The notes: generated by a model from the letters alone, not told the origin. A stretch of DNA of 64,000 nucleotides from Paludibacteraceae bacterium (GCA_016292775.1 JAEDFN010000002.1:1-64000), one strand, 5' to 3'; shown: positions 18,141 through 28,040, counted from the stretch's first letter. Numbers and translations: made by a program.

Positions 18141-19109
18141 TCAGTCAAGTACTTGACCTGCGTTCTGTGCTAATTGTATCATTTTGTCGTATTCTTCCGG
18201 TGATAAGTCTAAGAAATAGAAGTTCAATGGGTCGACATGTTGACCTTTGAAGATTACTTCGTAATGGAGGTGAGGACCGGTACTTTTTCCGGTATTTCCT
18301 ACAGAACCGATTATGTCGGCGCGACTTATCTTTTGCCGTTCTCGTACTTTTATTTTCTTTAAGTGTGCGTACAATGTTTCGTAACCAAAGCCATGATCGA
18401 TAATTATAGTATTGCCATAGCCTTGTTTCCACCCGGCAAAAGTTACAACTCCGTTTCCTGTGGCAAAGATATCCGTGCCTATCGGGGCTGTAAAGTCCAT
18501 ACCGGTATGCATCTTTCTTGTGTGGTATACAGGGTCGATACGATAGCCGAATCCGGATGCTACTTTAGTTAAATCTTTATTTAGTATCGGTTGTATCGCC
18601 GGAATATTTTGTAGTTTTGTTTCGTTTGTTTTTAATAATTCCACTATCTCATCGTATGACTGTATTTGTGAGTAGATTTGTTTGCTGAGCATCTCAACTT
18701 TTTTGGATGTCTCGTTGAGAATTTTTGAGCTGCTTTTATCTGATAATTCGTTAATTAATGCGCCTTCATTGCTGTATCCTGCGGTGAAGTCGGGCAGTGG
18801 CTCAGCTTGGAAAATTACTCTGTAAAGGTTGTTATCTCTCTGTTGTAAGTCGTGAGATATTTTTGTCAGTTGATCTACTTTCTTGTCTAACAGCCGATAT
18901 TTTACTTTCATCGTTTCCAAGTCTTTTTTCAGCTGTTTCTCTTCAGGAGAATCTATTAAGAGTGTGAAGATGAGAAATAGAATAAAGCCGATGGCTGCAC
19001 TTGAAAAAAGGTGTATAAAGATTTTTTTCAGAATGTTTCGCGCAGATGTTTCCACTCTTTCAAACGAAAGGGTCTCCGGATTGTAGTGGAATTTTGCCTT
19101 TTTAGCCAT
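18141..19109 (-). CDS. M23-family (LytM) peptidase, membrane-anchored
   Basis: A 322-aa protein: a short cytoplasmic N-terminus, one membrane helix (about residues 33-50), a coiled coil (about 53-95), then a LytM/M23 domain. Zn ligands are visible in HTGMDFTAP (H and D) and HLHYEV; GFGYRIDP and GNTGKSTGPHLH are family hallmarks. Such enzymes, or inactive ones like EnvC, act on peptidoglycan cross-links during growth or division. The ligand set looks complete, so an active endopeptidase is likely. It is 61 bp downstream of the endonuclease-family gene and 19 bp upstream of rel. Confidence 0.93.
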   Translation of the reverse strand: MAKKAKFHYNPETLSFERVETSARNILKKIFIHLFSSAAIGFILFLIFTLLIDSPEEKQLKKDLETMKVKYRLLDKKVDQLTKISHDLQQRDNNLYRVIFQAEPLPDFTAGYSNEGALINELSDKSSSKILNETSKKVEMLSKQIYSQIQSYDEIVELLKTNETKLQNIPAIQPILNKDLTKVASGFGYRIDPVYHTRKMHTGMDFTAPIGTDIFATGNGVVTFAGWKQGYGNTIIIDHGFGYETLYAHLKKIKVRERQKISRADIIGSVGNTGKSTGPHLHYEVIFKGQHVDPLNFYFLDLSPEEYDKMIQLAQNAGQVLD

Positions 19110-19170
19110 TCTATCTTATTTTTTGTGAACTGTTACGTTGTTGTTCTAAAAACCTTTTAATGTGGTTCGT

Positions 19171-20214
19171 TTATTTGCTTTCTTGTGCTTCGTTGTATTT
19201 TACTACCCACATTAAACTAGGGAAGTGGTCGCTATAGCCGTTAGTCCATACTCCGCCGGAGTGTGTTCGTAGCGGATATCCTTTGTATTTACCTTCGTGC
19301 TGTTTTAGAAAGTCTTTATTAAAGATTTCTGTTTTCCAGTATTTTAGTGTGTTATAATCTTTTCCAAGCAGGTCGTGGGAAATTATAATTTGGTCGAAAA
19401 GGTTCCACAAATCTTGATATGCGAGCGAACCAATACCTTTTTTGTATAAGCTGTAAGTGGTATTGAATAATTCTTGAGGGGCAACGCTCTCTTTTTGGCC
19501 TTTTGCTCCGAGGTGTTTGGTGACAGAGGCGTCGACAGGGTCGTCATTAAGGTCGCCCATGATGACGATTTTTGCTTGTGGATTGATTTTAAAGAGTGAA
19601 TCACAGATGTGTTTTGTAGTTTTTGCTGCATCGGCACGGCGTGGGTTAGAACGTTTTAAACCGCCTCCTCTTGATGGCCAATGGAGTACTATGATATGTA
19701 TTTCTTCGTTGTCTAACAAGCCTGAAACGCAGAGTTGATCTCTGGTATAAAAGTCGGGTATTTCGCTGATGATGCGAGTGGATGTTACGTTTGTCGGGGT
19801 GAAAAATGCCGGGTTATATAATAAGCCTACATCTACTCCTCGCTTGTCCGGACCCTCTACCAATATCGGCTTTAAGTTTCTGTCGATTATACTTTCTTCT
19901 TTTACCAAATCTTGTAATACGTCGATGTTCTCTACTTCAGAAACGCCTAATACCGCTAAATTTTTTGGCATTTGAGATATGGCATACGACATTTTCTTCA
20001 GTTTGTTGGTGTATTTTAATGTACCCCATGAGTAATCTCCATCAGGTAGAAATTGTTCGTCGTTTTTATTTGGGTCATTTATTGTGTCGAATAAATTTTC
20101 TAAATTGTAAAATCCTATTACGTAGGCTTTTAATGATTTATCTTGACAGTGTGCAGTTACGGAAAAGCAAGCAATCATTAATAATCCGATAAATAATTTT
20201 CTACTGAAATTCAT
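19171..20214 (-). CDS. Secreted endonuclease/exonuclease/phosphatase family protein
   Basis: A 347-aa protein with an N-terminal signal peptide (LFIGLLMIACFSVTAHC). The EEP-fold hallmarks are FYNLENLFDT, VLGVSEVEN (metal-binding Glu), HWPSRGGG, IVMGDLNDDP and the C-terminal YSDHFPS (SDH catalytic pair). Substrate class (nucleic acid, phospholipid or inositol phosphate) cannot be decided. The cysteine at the end of the signal (AHCQDKS) could be a lipobox variant, so lipidation is possible. It begins the M23-rel-receptor string and has its own promoter. Confidence 0.88.
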   Translation of the reverse strand: MNFSRKLFIGLLMIACFSVTAHCQDKSLKAYVIGFYNLENLFDTINDPNKNDEQFLPDGDYSWGTLKYTNKLKKMSYAISQMPKNLAVLGVSEVENIDVLQDLVKEESIIDRNLKPILVEGPDKRGVDVGLLYNPAFFTPTNVTSTRIISEIPDFYTRDQLCVSGLLDNEEIHIIVLHWPSRGGGLKRSNPRRADAAKTTKHICDSLFKINPQAKIVIMGDLNDDPVDASVTKHLGAKGQKESVAPQELFNTTYSLYKKGIGSLAYQDLWNLFDQIIISHDLLGKDYNTLKYWKTEIFNKDFLKQHEGKYKGYPLRTHSGGVWTNGYSDHFPSLMWVVKYNEAQESK

Positions 20215-20252
20215 AATAAAAAACTCTTATTTTTTGTGTTTATAAATAAAAA

Positions 20253-20284
20253 CGCACCTCGGCATTTTATAATGCAAAGGTGCG
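20253..20284 (-). terminator. Terminator of the pullulanase operon
   Basis: A two-part stem (CGCACCT/AGGTGCG outside, GCATT/AATGC inside) is followed on the minus strand by TTTTTATTTATAAA. Its upstream arm overlaps the -7 box of the endonuclease promoter. Confidence 0.75.
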
Positions 20285-20305
20285 AATTTTTTTCTAAATA
20301 GCAAA
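20275..20305 (-). promoter_or_regulatory. Promoter of the endonuclease-M23-rel operon
   Basis: On the minus strand TTTG, 19 bases, CACCTTTG: an exact -33 box at the standard spacing and a -7 box with one deviation (C for T) from TAnnTTTG. The -7 box lies inside the terminator stem of the preceding operon, so termination and initiation share the same bases. Confidence 0.65.
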
Positions 20306-20398
20306 ATTATTTAAAGTCTATTTTGTTGCTATTGCTATTCAATTCGTTATGTTTTTATTATGTTTGATTATATGTTTTTAAACATATAAATACATCTA

Positions 20399-22390
20399 TT
20401 ATTCTTGGTATAGAATGATAGCCGTTGTAGGATTTATCGTGATAGTGTTTGACACTTTTTGTTTTTCTTCAACGATAAATGTTTCGTCTTTTAAATATAC
20501 ATTCCAAGTTTCGCCGTCAAGGTTTATGTTTTTAGGTTCTTTATTTCTATTTAGAATAACCATTATTTTAGACCATGAGTCGCCACATTCTTTTGCGTTA
20601 ATAGTATAGGCGATTATGCCCGGTTCCGATTCCATAAAGCGAAGGTTTTCCGCAACACTCTCGGCACTATTCATTCGGAAAGCGGGGTGACATCTACGTA
20701 ATTGGATAAGGGAGCGATAGAATTTATATACGTTATTGTATTTTGCTTTGTTACTCCAATTTATCTCGTTTATTGAGTCGGGAGAGTTGTAGCTGTTATG
20801 AACCATTTTTTTGTCGCGTAGCACCTCTTCTCCGGCGTATATAAATGGCACACCTTGACTTGTGAAAACTATTGTTTGAGCCAAGAGGTCCATTTTAATT
20901 ATCTCATCTATAGTAGCTTCAGGGCAAGTGGCTTTAAGTTTGTCAACAATGCAAGGGTCGTCATGGCAAGAGACGTAGTTGATTACTTGAGCCGGAGTTG
21001 TTGCATAAGGGGCATTTGAATGGATGATGTTGGTGAAGTCGACTTGAGGGTGGTTTGTAGCTCCTACAATGCCAAATTTTATGGTTTCATCCAAATCTTT
21101 GCCGGCGAGGAATCCTCCTGCATCGCCCTCTGTCCAGTTGCCACGAAGTCCATCGCGGATATTATCGCTAAATACTGCTATAGGGGCGAAGAGTGGGGCA
21201 TTTTGTTTTACTGCTCTTTCGCTTTCAGGTATCGCACATTCTCCTCCTGCCCATCCTTCTCCGTGTATAGATATCGATGGGTCGATTTCATCTACTGCCG
21301 CTCTGATGGTTTTCATCGTTTCTATGTCATGAATTCCCATTAAGTCGAATCTGAATCCATCGATATGATATTCATTAATCCAATATTTTACGGATTCTAT
21401 TATGAATTGTCGCATCATTGGTCGCTCTGAAGCGGTTTCATTACCACATCCCGAACCGTTACTCCAAGTGCTATCGGATTTCATTCTATAGAAGTACCCC
21501 GGTGCCATTAAATTTAAATGAGATTCCGCTCCTACAAAGGTATGATTATAAACTACATCCATGATTACTCGTATGCCTACAGAGTGTAATTTTTGTATCA
21601 TGGATTTGAGTTCGTAAATTCTTACATTAGGTGCATATGGATCGGTAGAATATCCTCCTTCCGGCACATTGTAATTTTTGGGGTCGTATCCCCAATTGTA
21701 ATTGTTTTGGTTTAATTTGGTTTCGTCTATTGATCCGTAGTCGTACATTGGTAATATTTGTACATGACTGATACCTAAGTCCAAAAGATGGTCGAGTCCG
21801 GTTTTTTCTCCTTCCGGCGATTTGGTTCCGGTTTCAGAAAGACCTAAGAATTTGCCAGGGAAAGAACTTCCTGAGGAGGGGGAAATAGTGAAATCTCTCA
21901 TATGTACTTCATAGATGATAGCATCTGTAAATGATTTCATTTCCGGACGTTTGTCATTTTCCCATCCTTCAGGATTAGTAGAATTCCAATCAATGATGGC
22001 GGCTCTATCTCCATTGCATCCTACGGCTTTTGCCCATATACCCGGAGTAGTTCCAAGCCATTTGTCGTTTTGCTTAATTTGAAAAGTGAAGAATTTACCT
22101 ATAAGGTCTTCTTTTACAGTGTATTTCCATACACCTTCTCCATCATATTTCATGTCGTATGTGGCGTAAGGTGCCCCTATTACTCCATCTTCATAGAGGT
22201 TTAATCTAACCTCTTCAGCTTCCGGCGACCAGGCTTTAAAGGTGGATGATTCGGCACTATATGTTACACCTAAATCATTGCCTTTATATACGGGATAGTC
22301 GTCGTAGGAGGCGTATTTTTGTGGCTTTTCCGAACAAGAAACAATACTTATTGCTGCCAGTGATATTGCTATTAAATTTTTTAGTTTCAT
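20399..22390 (-). CDS. pulA: Type I pullulanase lipoprotein
   Basis: A 663-aa GH13 enzyme with a lipobox (AISIVSCSEKP, C19), so it is probably anchored in the outer membrane. After an N-terminal carbohydrate-binding/E-set region (about residues 35-140), the catalytic barrel carries the type I pullulanase signature YNWGYDP near residue 230. Family residues follow: VIMDVVYNHT, the nucleophile in GFRFDLMG, the acid/base in GEGWAGG and the stabiliser in SCHDDP. It hydrolyses alpha-1,6 branches of pullulan, glycogen or starch. It lies 9 bp after the OmpA-type gene. No Sus-type genes are nearby, so the genomic setting is not a classical starch locus. Confidence 0.95.
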   Translation of the reverse strand: MKLKNLIAISLAAISIVSCSEKPQKYASYDDYPVYKGNDLGVTYSAESSTFKAWSPEAEEVRLNLYEDGVIGAPYATYDMKYDGEGVWKYTVKEDLIGKFFTFQIKQNDKWLGTTPGIWAKAVGCNGDRAAIIDWNSTNPEGWENDKRPEMKSFTDAIIYEVHMRDFTISPSSGSSFPGKFLGLSETGTKSPEGEKTGLDHLLDLGISHVQILPMYDYGSIDETKLNQNNYNWGYDPKNYNVPEGGYSTDPYAPNVRIYELKSMIQKLHSVGIRVIMDVVYNHTFVGAESHLNLMAPGYFYRMKSDSTWSNGSGCGNETASERPMMRQFIIESVKYWINEYHIDGFRFDLMGIHDIETMKTIRAAVDEIDPSISIHGEGWAGGECAIPESERAVKQNAPLFAPIAVFSDNIRDGLRGNWTEGDAGGFLAGKDLDETIKFGIVGATNHPQVDFTNIIHSNAPYATTPAQVINYVSCHDDPCIVDKLKATCPEATIDEIIKMDLLAQTIVFTSQGVPFIYAGEEVLRDKKMVHNSYNSPDSINEINWSNKAKYNNVYKFYRSLIQLRRCHPAFRMNSAESVAENLRFMESEPGIIAYTINAKECGDSWSKIMVILNRNKEPKNINLDGETWNVYLKDETFIVEEKQKVSNTITINPTTAIILYQE

Positions 22391-22399
22391 AATGTCATG

Positions 22400-24850
22400 T
22401 TATTTGATTGAGTCGTTTTCGTTGTTGATATTCTGTAACTCAGGATTCTCTACTTTTTCGTAAGTTACTGTTTCGTAACTTATTTCAAATTCTACGCGGC
22501 GGTTTAAAGCACGACCTTTTGACGTTTTGTTATCAGCAATAGGTTTGCTTTCTCCGTAGCCTTCAGAAGTGAGTCGTTTTTCATCAATACCTTTGTTTAT
22601 CAAATAGTTACGTACTGATGCGGCACGGCGTTTAGAAAGGTCTAAGTTTTTGGCTTCGTCCCCTACGTCATCTGTATGTCCACTTATAGTAAGGTTGTAT
22701 TCTTCGTTAAGCTCCATTACGGCAACGATTTGGTCGAGGATAGGGTATGAAACTTTCTTGATAACATCTTTTCCTGTTTCAAATTGGATACCGTTCATAG
22801 CTTTTTTAAACAGGTTACGCACCTCTTTTTTGAGTTCCGGACAACCGAAATTGCTTGCAGGTCCCGGTTTGTCAGGGCATTTATCTTCGTCGTCATTAAT
22901 TCCGTCGCCATCGGAGTCGAGAGGGCATCCGTCGTTATTAACTCTTATACCTTTAGGGGTATCAGGGCATTTGTCGAGGTAGTTTGCCACGCCGTCGCCA
23001 TCGCTATCTACCGGGCATCCGTCAGCGTCTACTTCTACGCCTTTAGGGGTATCAGGGCATTTATCGAGATAGTCTGCCACACGATCACCATCGCTGTCTA
23101 TAGGGCATCCGTTAGCGTCTACTTTTACGCCTTTAGGGGTATCAGGACATTTATCAAGGTAGTCAGGCACACTATCTTTGTCTGTGTCTACCGGGCATCC
23201 TATGCCGTCTACCTCTACGCCTGCAGGTGTGTCGGGACATTTATCGTAGCAATTATGTATTCCGTCTTTATCATCGTCGTAAATACATCCGTGTTTGTCA
23301 ACCAATTCTTTGCGTTTGGCATCAGGACATTGTAAGCGAAGTAAATCCATATCTGTGTCAGGACATTTATCTTTTTTACCATACACTCCATCGCCGTCTT
23401 TGTCGCGTACGTCTTGATGGATATTTAATGCCATACCTACTTGGATATTAGTATATTGTGTGCGATATGGTAATGGTAATCTGTTATTGGCAATTTCGAT
23501 TTTTTCCGATTCAACCCAAGTCCAAGAGAGTGGTATAAAGTCGGTAATCAAATACATATTAAATGGTCCGACTAGGAAGTTTACACCAAAGCCTAAATTA
23601 GAGCCTCTTCCGTTTAAGAATGAGTAACTGAATGAAGTTTTAAACCAATTTGCAGGACGGAAATTTACTGCTAATGTAAGTTCGTCATAAACATTTTTAT
23701 GATTGAAATGCAATTGGTTGACAAGACCGAAGGAAATTTTGTCTTTAAGCACTCCGTATTCGATGCCGGTAACGAAATTTGCTCTCAGCGCAGAGAAATA
23801 ATTCTTTGGTTCCTCTGAAATTTCCATGCTTTCAAGAATTTCATTTCCAATTTCTTGCAATCTCTCTTGTATTACTTCGCCTGAGAGAGTGTCTCCTAAA
23901 GAATAATCTACAAATCCATCAATATTTTGGGCTCCGTCAATAGTTCCGTTAGTGATGTTTTTGTTCCAATAGATAAAGCCGAAATCGGTAATTGCAGCGG
24001 AGAGAGTTAAGCTTTTTATCGGTTTATAAGTAAAACCGAGGTCAATAGCAGCACCATATCCGGCAGGTTTATAAAGCAGTTGAAGAAGCTCGTTTTTGCT
24101 TTGTAAAGCGATAGATTCGGTATCTATACCTCCCTCTTCGGTTCTTTCGTATGTGATTGGAAGTGATGCATTAGCATGTGCATTTGCCCTTAAAGTCCAA
24201 TTCTCGCGAGATGCATCAAGTGTGAGTTTGTCCACATTTGTAGTAAAGTTTGCATAACCCATCAAAAATTTTACTTTACCTCCAACACTCCATTTTTCGT
24301 TGATGATATTGGTATATCCTAATGCAATATCGGAGTATAAGTTTACATCTCCACCTAATGATTTTAAGTTATAACTATTAACTTTATACTCTTCCGGGGT
24401 GCCGTAAAGTACTAACTTGAATAGGTCTTTTGGCATAAATACCGTTGCATCGGCTTTGAGTCCTAAATCAAAAGTAAAGTAGTGTTTCTTTACTTGAAAT
24501 CCGAATGAGAGTATATTTAAATTCAGATTTAGATTAAATCGAGTGGAAGGACGGATATTTTTATAGAATCTGTCGATATTCTCTTGTGAGGACAAGAAAT
24601 TTTCCGTCACACCATTTTTGTTAAAAACAAAGTCTTTAACAGCAAAATCATTTGTTCCGACACCTAAATATAGATTTGGTAAGACGATAAAATCGAAATA
24701 GAATTTGCAGTTTGGAGTGAAAGCCGGGTTCATCTCATTACGTTCTGCAATATCTTTCATAAAATATAGAGTGGATGTATTTTGGGAAGAGACAGATCCA
24801 ACACTTAATAATATGAATAAAAACGGTATAAGTATATTTTTAATTTTCAT
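22400..24850 (-). CDS. OmpA-family outer-membrane protein with thrombospondin type 3 repeats
   Basis: An 816-aa protein. A signal peptide (FLFILLSVGSVSS) is followed by a beta-barrel region of about 450 residues resembling DUF5723. Calcium-binding thrombospondin type 3 repeats come next (DxDxDG and DKCPDTP motifs). The C-terminal OmpA/MotB peptidoglycan-binding domain has SGHTDDVGDEAKN and LSKRRAASVRNYL, ending near GRALNRRVEF. It probably links the outer membrane to peptidoglycan. It follows the 561-aa lipoprotein gene by 12 bp and precedes pullulanase by 9 bp. The repeat DNA creates long plus-strand shadow frames that are not genes. Confidence 0.9.
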   Translation of the reverse strand: MKIKNILIPFLFILLSVGSVSSQNTSTLYFMKDIAERNEMNPAFTPNCKFYFDFIVLPNLYLGVGTNDFAVKDFVFNKNGVTENFLSSQENIDRFYKNIRPSTRFNLNLNLNILSFGFQVKKHYFTFDLGLKADATVFMPKDLFKLVLYGTPEEYKVNSYNLKSLGGDVNLYSDIALGYTNIINEKWSVGGKVKFLMGYANFTTNVDKLTLDASRENWTLRANAHANASLPITYERTEEGGIDTESIALQSKNELLQLLYKPAGYGAAIDLGFTYKPIKSLTLSAAITDFGFIYWNKNITNGTIDGAQNIDGFVDYSLGDTLSGEVIQERLQEIGNEILESMEISEEPKNYFSALRANFVTGIEYGVLKDKISFGLVNQLHFNHKNVYDELTLAVNFRPANWFKTSFSYSFLNGRGSNLGFGVNFLVGPFNMYLITDFIPLSWTWVESEKIEIANNRLPLPYRTQYTNIQVGMALNIHQDVRDKDGDGVYGKKDKCPDTDMDLLRLQCPDAKRKELVDKHGCIYDDDKDGIHNCYDKCPDTPAGVEVDGIGCPVDTDKDSVPDYLDKCPDTPKGVKVDANGCPIDSDGDRVADYLDKCPDTPKGVEVDADGCPVDSDGDGVANYLDKCPDTPKGIRVNNDGCPLDSDGDGINDDEDKCPDKPGPASNFGCPELKKEVRNLFKKAMNGIQFETGKDVIKKVSYPILDQIVAVMELNEEYNLTISGHTDDVGDEAKNLDLSKRRAASVRNYLINKGIDEKRLTSEGYGESKPIADNKTSKGRALNRRVEFEISYETVTYEKVENPELQNINNENDSIK
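22871..23230 (-). repeat. Tandem 90-bp coding repeats (thrombospondin type 3)
   Basis: Four copies with an exact 90-bp period. The plus-strand landmark CTTTAGGGGTATC recurs at 22951, 23041 and 23131, and a diverged copy (CTGCAGGTGTGTC) lies at 23221. Each unit encodes 30 residues with the core DKCPDTPKGV and a Ca-binding DSDGDGV loop. Less regular units extend to about 23405. Confidence 0.9.
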
Positions 24851-24862
24851 AATTGACAGTTG

Positions 24863-26548
24863 TTATTTATTAGTGATAGAATCTAAATTTGCTGTAGCTT
24901 TAGCTTTTGCAAAAGCACTTATATGAATATTTAATCTATTATTGGCACGAATGTCAATTTTAGATTCGTTATTATATCCCGATACTTTAGCGGTTAGGTT
25001 AATTTTTTTAGTTTTGAAAAGTAGTTCGATATCATCACCTTTAAAAGGTAATAGGATATGCGATTCGCTATGGAGTTGGGCAATTCCTTCATCATTAATT
25101 GTAGCTGAAGCTATTGCTACGGAGTCTACGGAATAAACAACATTGTCGTTTTCATCGAGGAATTCGAAAGTGCCGTCAATATTTACAGGAAGTCCGTTTG
25201 CTATATCAAGATGTATGTTAATGTATTCTATATCAATTTCTTCAGGGATAATATCATCCTCTGCCAATGAACTGAAATCGGCGTCGATAGTATCCTTATA
25301 TGAGAGCTCTGAAGTAGGGTTAAATTGTAGAGGTAAACGCACTTCAATGTCCATTTTCATATTCGCAGGGATGAAAGCAAATTGACGAGGAGTTTTATTG
25401 ACATCGTCGATAAAAATTTTCCATTTGTAGTGTATGTCTTTTGGAAATTCCTCAAACAATTGATAAGTTTTACCATTATCTTTATCGAATTTTATTGTAG
25501 TTTTTGCAGTTTCACCGGGAGTATCTGCTCTTTTAATATCCATAGAGCAATATTTATTTCCGTTAAAATCTGCATAATATTTGTTGCCACTATTAGAGGT
25601 GGCATATATTTCGTCAACAAAAAATCTTACCGGTAATCCGTTGGTGTTGTACACATTCATGTATATTTCCGGATTGCTGAATAATAATTTGTTTGATACA
25701 AATAAATCTTGATTAAAGAAATCTGTTGGTATTTCAGCATGTATTTCATCGTTTGTAATAGCCTCTTTGCTCCAGAAATAGCCATAAATAGCATTTACAT
25801 CTATGGAGCTTATCTTTGTGGTGTAGTCAACTTGTAAATTCTTTTCGAAAGATAGAGAGCCATTGCTGTGAAGAGTGTAGAATAATTTTAAATTAGTTGT
25901 GTTTTTATCATCAGAGAAATAGGCGGTAAAATTGCTCATTTCTTTTCTTATGGAACCTGTATTTGAGGTCAGTTTAATTGAAAATTGATTTTTTTCACTA
26001 TTCGTAATATTAGGGAAAACGAACATTATTTCAAGCCAATTTTCGTTTGACAAAGAGATACCGCCGACGTTGATGTCACAATTAAACTGTGCATTGGATA
26101 TTGTAACGCTATCTATTTCAATAATTTTCTCCGAGGTATTTTCGTTGTATCTGAATTCGTATGAAGATGTCGTAGTAAAGTCGTAATCTCCTGTAGGAAT
26201 ATTGAATTTTCCGTCCCCTAATAGAGAAGAGAAAGGATCGAGATTTTCCAATTTTTCCGTAAATGTAACAACTTCACCGTAAGAGAAGTCATTAAGGTCG
26301 AAATTGATGGTATTATTATTCTCTCTCCAAATATAGTATACCATATTTGTACTGCTATCTGCTTCTAAATAATCAGCGTTTACGTAATCTACCACGTCAA
26401 ATAGAGAGGCGTTGAAATTGCCGATAGGCACTGCTAAAGAGGGGTTATAGGTTACTTCCATATTGTCAATATTTACCGTAGTACAACATGGTAAAATCGA
26501 CATCAATGCACAAAAAGCAAGTGCATTTCTAATTCTTTTTTTTATCAT
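24863..26548 (-). CDS. Large putative lipoprotein, unknown function
   Basis: A 561-aa protein with a signal and lipobox-like LMSILPCCTTV (C21 or C22). The rest is beta-rich, with many Thr/Asn/Ser and repeated NIDGTFEFLD-type segments, as in extracellular beta-sandwich proteins. I recognise no named domain. It is 12 bp upstream of the OmpA-type gene and 24 bp downstream of the RecD-like gene. Coupling to the barrel/OmpA protein suggests an outer-membrane complex (inference). Confidence 0.75.
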   Translation of the reverse strand: MIKKRIRNALAFCALMSILPCCTTVNIDNMEVTYNPSLAVPIGNFNASLFDVVDYVNADYLEADSSTNMVYYIWRENNNTINFDLNDFSYGEVVTFTEKLENLDPFSSLLGDGKFNIPTGDYDFTTTSSYEFRYNENTSEKIIEIDSVTISNAQFNCDINVGGISLSNENWLEIMFVFPNITNSEKNQFSIKLTSNTGSIRKEMSNFTAYFSDDKNTTNLKLFYTLHSNGSLSFEKNLQVDYTTKISSIDVNAIYGYFWSKEAITNDEIHAEIPTDFFNQDLFVSNKLLFSNPEIYMNVYNTNGLPVRFFVDEIYATSNSGNKYYADFNGNKYCSMDIKRADTPGETAKTTIKFDKDNGKTYQLFEEFPKDIHYKWKIFIDDVNKTPRQFAFIPANMKMDIEVRLPLQFNPTSELSYKDTIDADFSSLAEDDIIPEEIDIEYINIHLDIANGLPVNIDGTFEFLDENDNVVYSVDSVAIASATINDEGIAQLHSESHILLPFKGDDIELLFKTKKINLTAKVSGYNNESKIDIRANNRLNIHISAFAKAKATANLDSITNK

Positions 26549-26572
26549 AATAATATATGTTTTGTTGATTTT

Positions 26573-27985
26573 TTATTCATTAAAAAAGAAGTTGGAGAAA
26601 TTAACTAAATAGAGTTTTTCCGTGGCGCGTGTCACTGCTGTATAAAGCCATTGGTAATACTCCTTAGTAATCATTTCTCGTGTCAGGTATCCTTGGTCGA
26701 TAAATACGTGCTGCCACGCACCGCCTTGAGCTTTATGTCCGGTAATGGCGTAAGCGAATTTTACTTGAAGGGCATTATAATACTCGTTTTGTTGAGCATC
26801 TTTCCAAAATTGCTGTTTAGAAACCGGTACTTCGTAATCTTCAAGCATACCATTGAGAATTTTTGTGTTGAGCTCTTCTATAGCGGAAGCCGTGTCGGCA
26901 TAGAGTGAATCGATAAGTATACGTGCCGTTACTTCCATATCATAATCTATTAAGCGCATGGTGATATCTGCAAATCGAGCTCCGTACATCTCATGAAAAT
27001 GCCCGACTCTGATTATCTCTGCAATGTCGCCATTCGCAATAAAGTCGAGATTTTCGTATGGTTTTGACCAGAAATAGTTGTTTTTTGTTATCATCAAGAA
27101 GTCACCATTTGATAATTCACTCTCTTTCATCAGCACCTGGTTTCGTATCCCTCTATTGTATAGGGTAGCTCTTTTGTTTGAATAGGTGAGAATGATTGTG
27201 TTTTCTTGACCGACATTGGAATAAGAAGAGTTGATTAAATCAATCAATTCTTCTCCACTTACTTTTGTAATATCTTTAAAGTCAACGTCAAAATGAATAG
27301 GAGAGATATCGTTATTATTGATAGCATTTCTAATCATTGTGGCATTGTATAAGATGCCGCTTTCTGACGATTGACGGAGTACTTCTGTTAGATTAAAAGT
27401 CTCTGTGTCAAGTCCGTAATGCTTAATGATATCTGCATTTAATGCCGGCGAATTATGCTGAAATATTGGTGGTAATTGAGCAATATCGCCCAATAGTATC
27501 ATGCAACAATTATCTCCGGTATATATGTATTCTATTAGATCATCTAATAATTTACCGCTGCCGAATTTTGTGTTGTCTGTTGCCGTGTTGGATATCATTG
27601 ATGCCTCGTCAATGATGAATACGGTATTCTTGCATTTGTTGTAGTTGATGTTGAATTCATCTGTGCCGGCAGATTTTTGTCGATATATTATTTTGTGAAT
27701 ACTATATGCGCTGTGTCCGGAATAATTACTTAAGACTTTTGCTGCGCGACCTGTAGGAGCTAATAATACAGTTTTCAGTTCCGTTCGATTGAGAGCTTGT
27801 ATTAAACCGCTTATTACAGAAGTCTTTCCCGTGCCGGCATAACCATTGATAATAAATGCTTTATGCTCTGATGGCTTGCATATAAATTCAGATAACATAG
27901 AAATCAATGTAGCCTGCTGGTGTGTAGGTTCAAAAGCCAATTGATTGGTTATTAACTGATTTAATGTTAGCGAATTCATATACAT
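26573..27985 (-). CDS. RecD-like superfamily 1 helicase/ATPase
   Basis: A 470-aa protein with Walker A GYAGTGKTS (residues 48-56), Walker B VFIIDEASM, a glutamine motif region (MILLGDIAQLPP) and the C-terminal UvrD-like helicase motifs YAITGHKAQG and YTAVTRATEKLYLVN. The length is well below RecD2 (about 700 aa) and it lacks long N-terminal domains, so it belongs to the short RecD/Pif1-like helicases common in Bacteroidales next to housekeeping genes. A 5'-3' DNA helicase role in repair or replication is likely. A terminator separates it from pheT; it heads the lipoprotein/OmpA/pullulanase run, though that linkage is positional only. Confidence 0.85.
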   Translation of the reverse strand: MYMNSLTLNQLITNQLAFEPTHQQATLISMLSEFICKPSEHKAFIINGYAGTGKTSVISGLIQALNRTELKTVLLAPTGRAAKVLSNYSGHSAYSIHKIIYRQKSAGTDEFNINYNKCKNTVFIIDEASMISNTATDNTKFGSGKLLDDLIEYIYTGDNCCMILLGDIAQLPPIFQHNSPALNADIIKHYGLDTETFNLTEVLRQSSESGILYNATMIRNAINNNDISPIHFDVDFKDITKVSGEELIDLINSSYSNVGQENTIILTYSNKRATLYNRGIRNQVLMKESELSNGDFLMITKNNYFWSKPYENLDFIANGDIAEIIRVGHFHEMYGARFADITMRLIDYDMEVTARILIDSLYADTASAIEELNTKILNGMLEDYEVPVSKQQFWKDAQQNEYYNALQVKFAYAITGHKAQGGAWQHVFIDQGYLTREMITKEYYQWLYTAVTRATEKLYLVNFSNFFFNE

Positions 27986-27994
27986 ATAGTAAAT

Positions 27995-28036
27995 AATAGA
28001 GAGTTCTACTTACTTGCGGGGGTAGAACTCTCTATT
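27995..28036 (-). terminator. Terminator after pheT
   Basis: A perfect 15-bp stem (AATAGAGAGTTCTAC / GTAGAACTCTCTATT, 12-base loop) begins just after the pheT stop. On the minus strand ATTTACTATAT follows, so the U-tract is weak. Confidence 0.7.
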
Positions 28037-28040
28037 TTAT

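Noticed and set aside
22650..23451. Plus-strand ORFs of 74-183 codons opposite the thrombospondin repeats, and the repeats themselves as a CRISPR array
   Set aside because: The repeats are in-frame coding units with no unique spacers, and the opposite-strand peptides only mirror the repeat.
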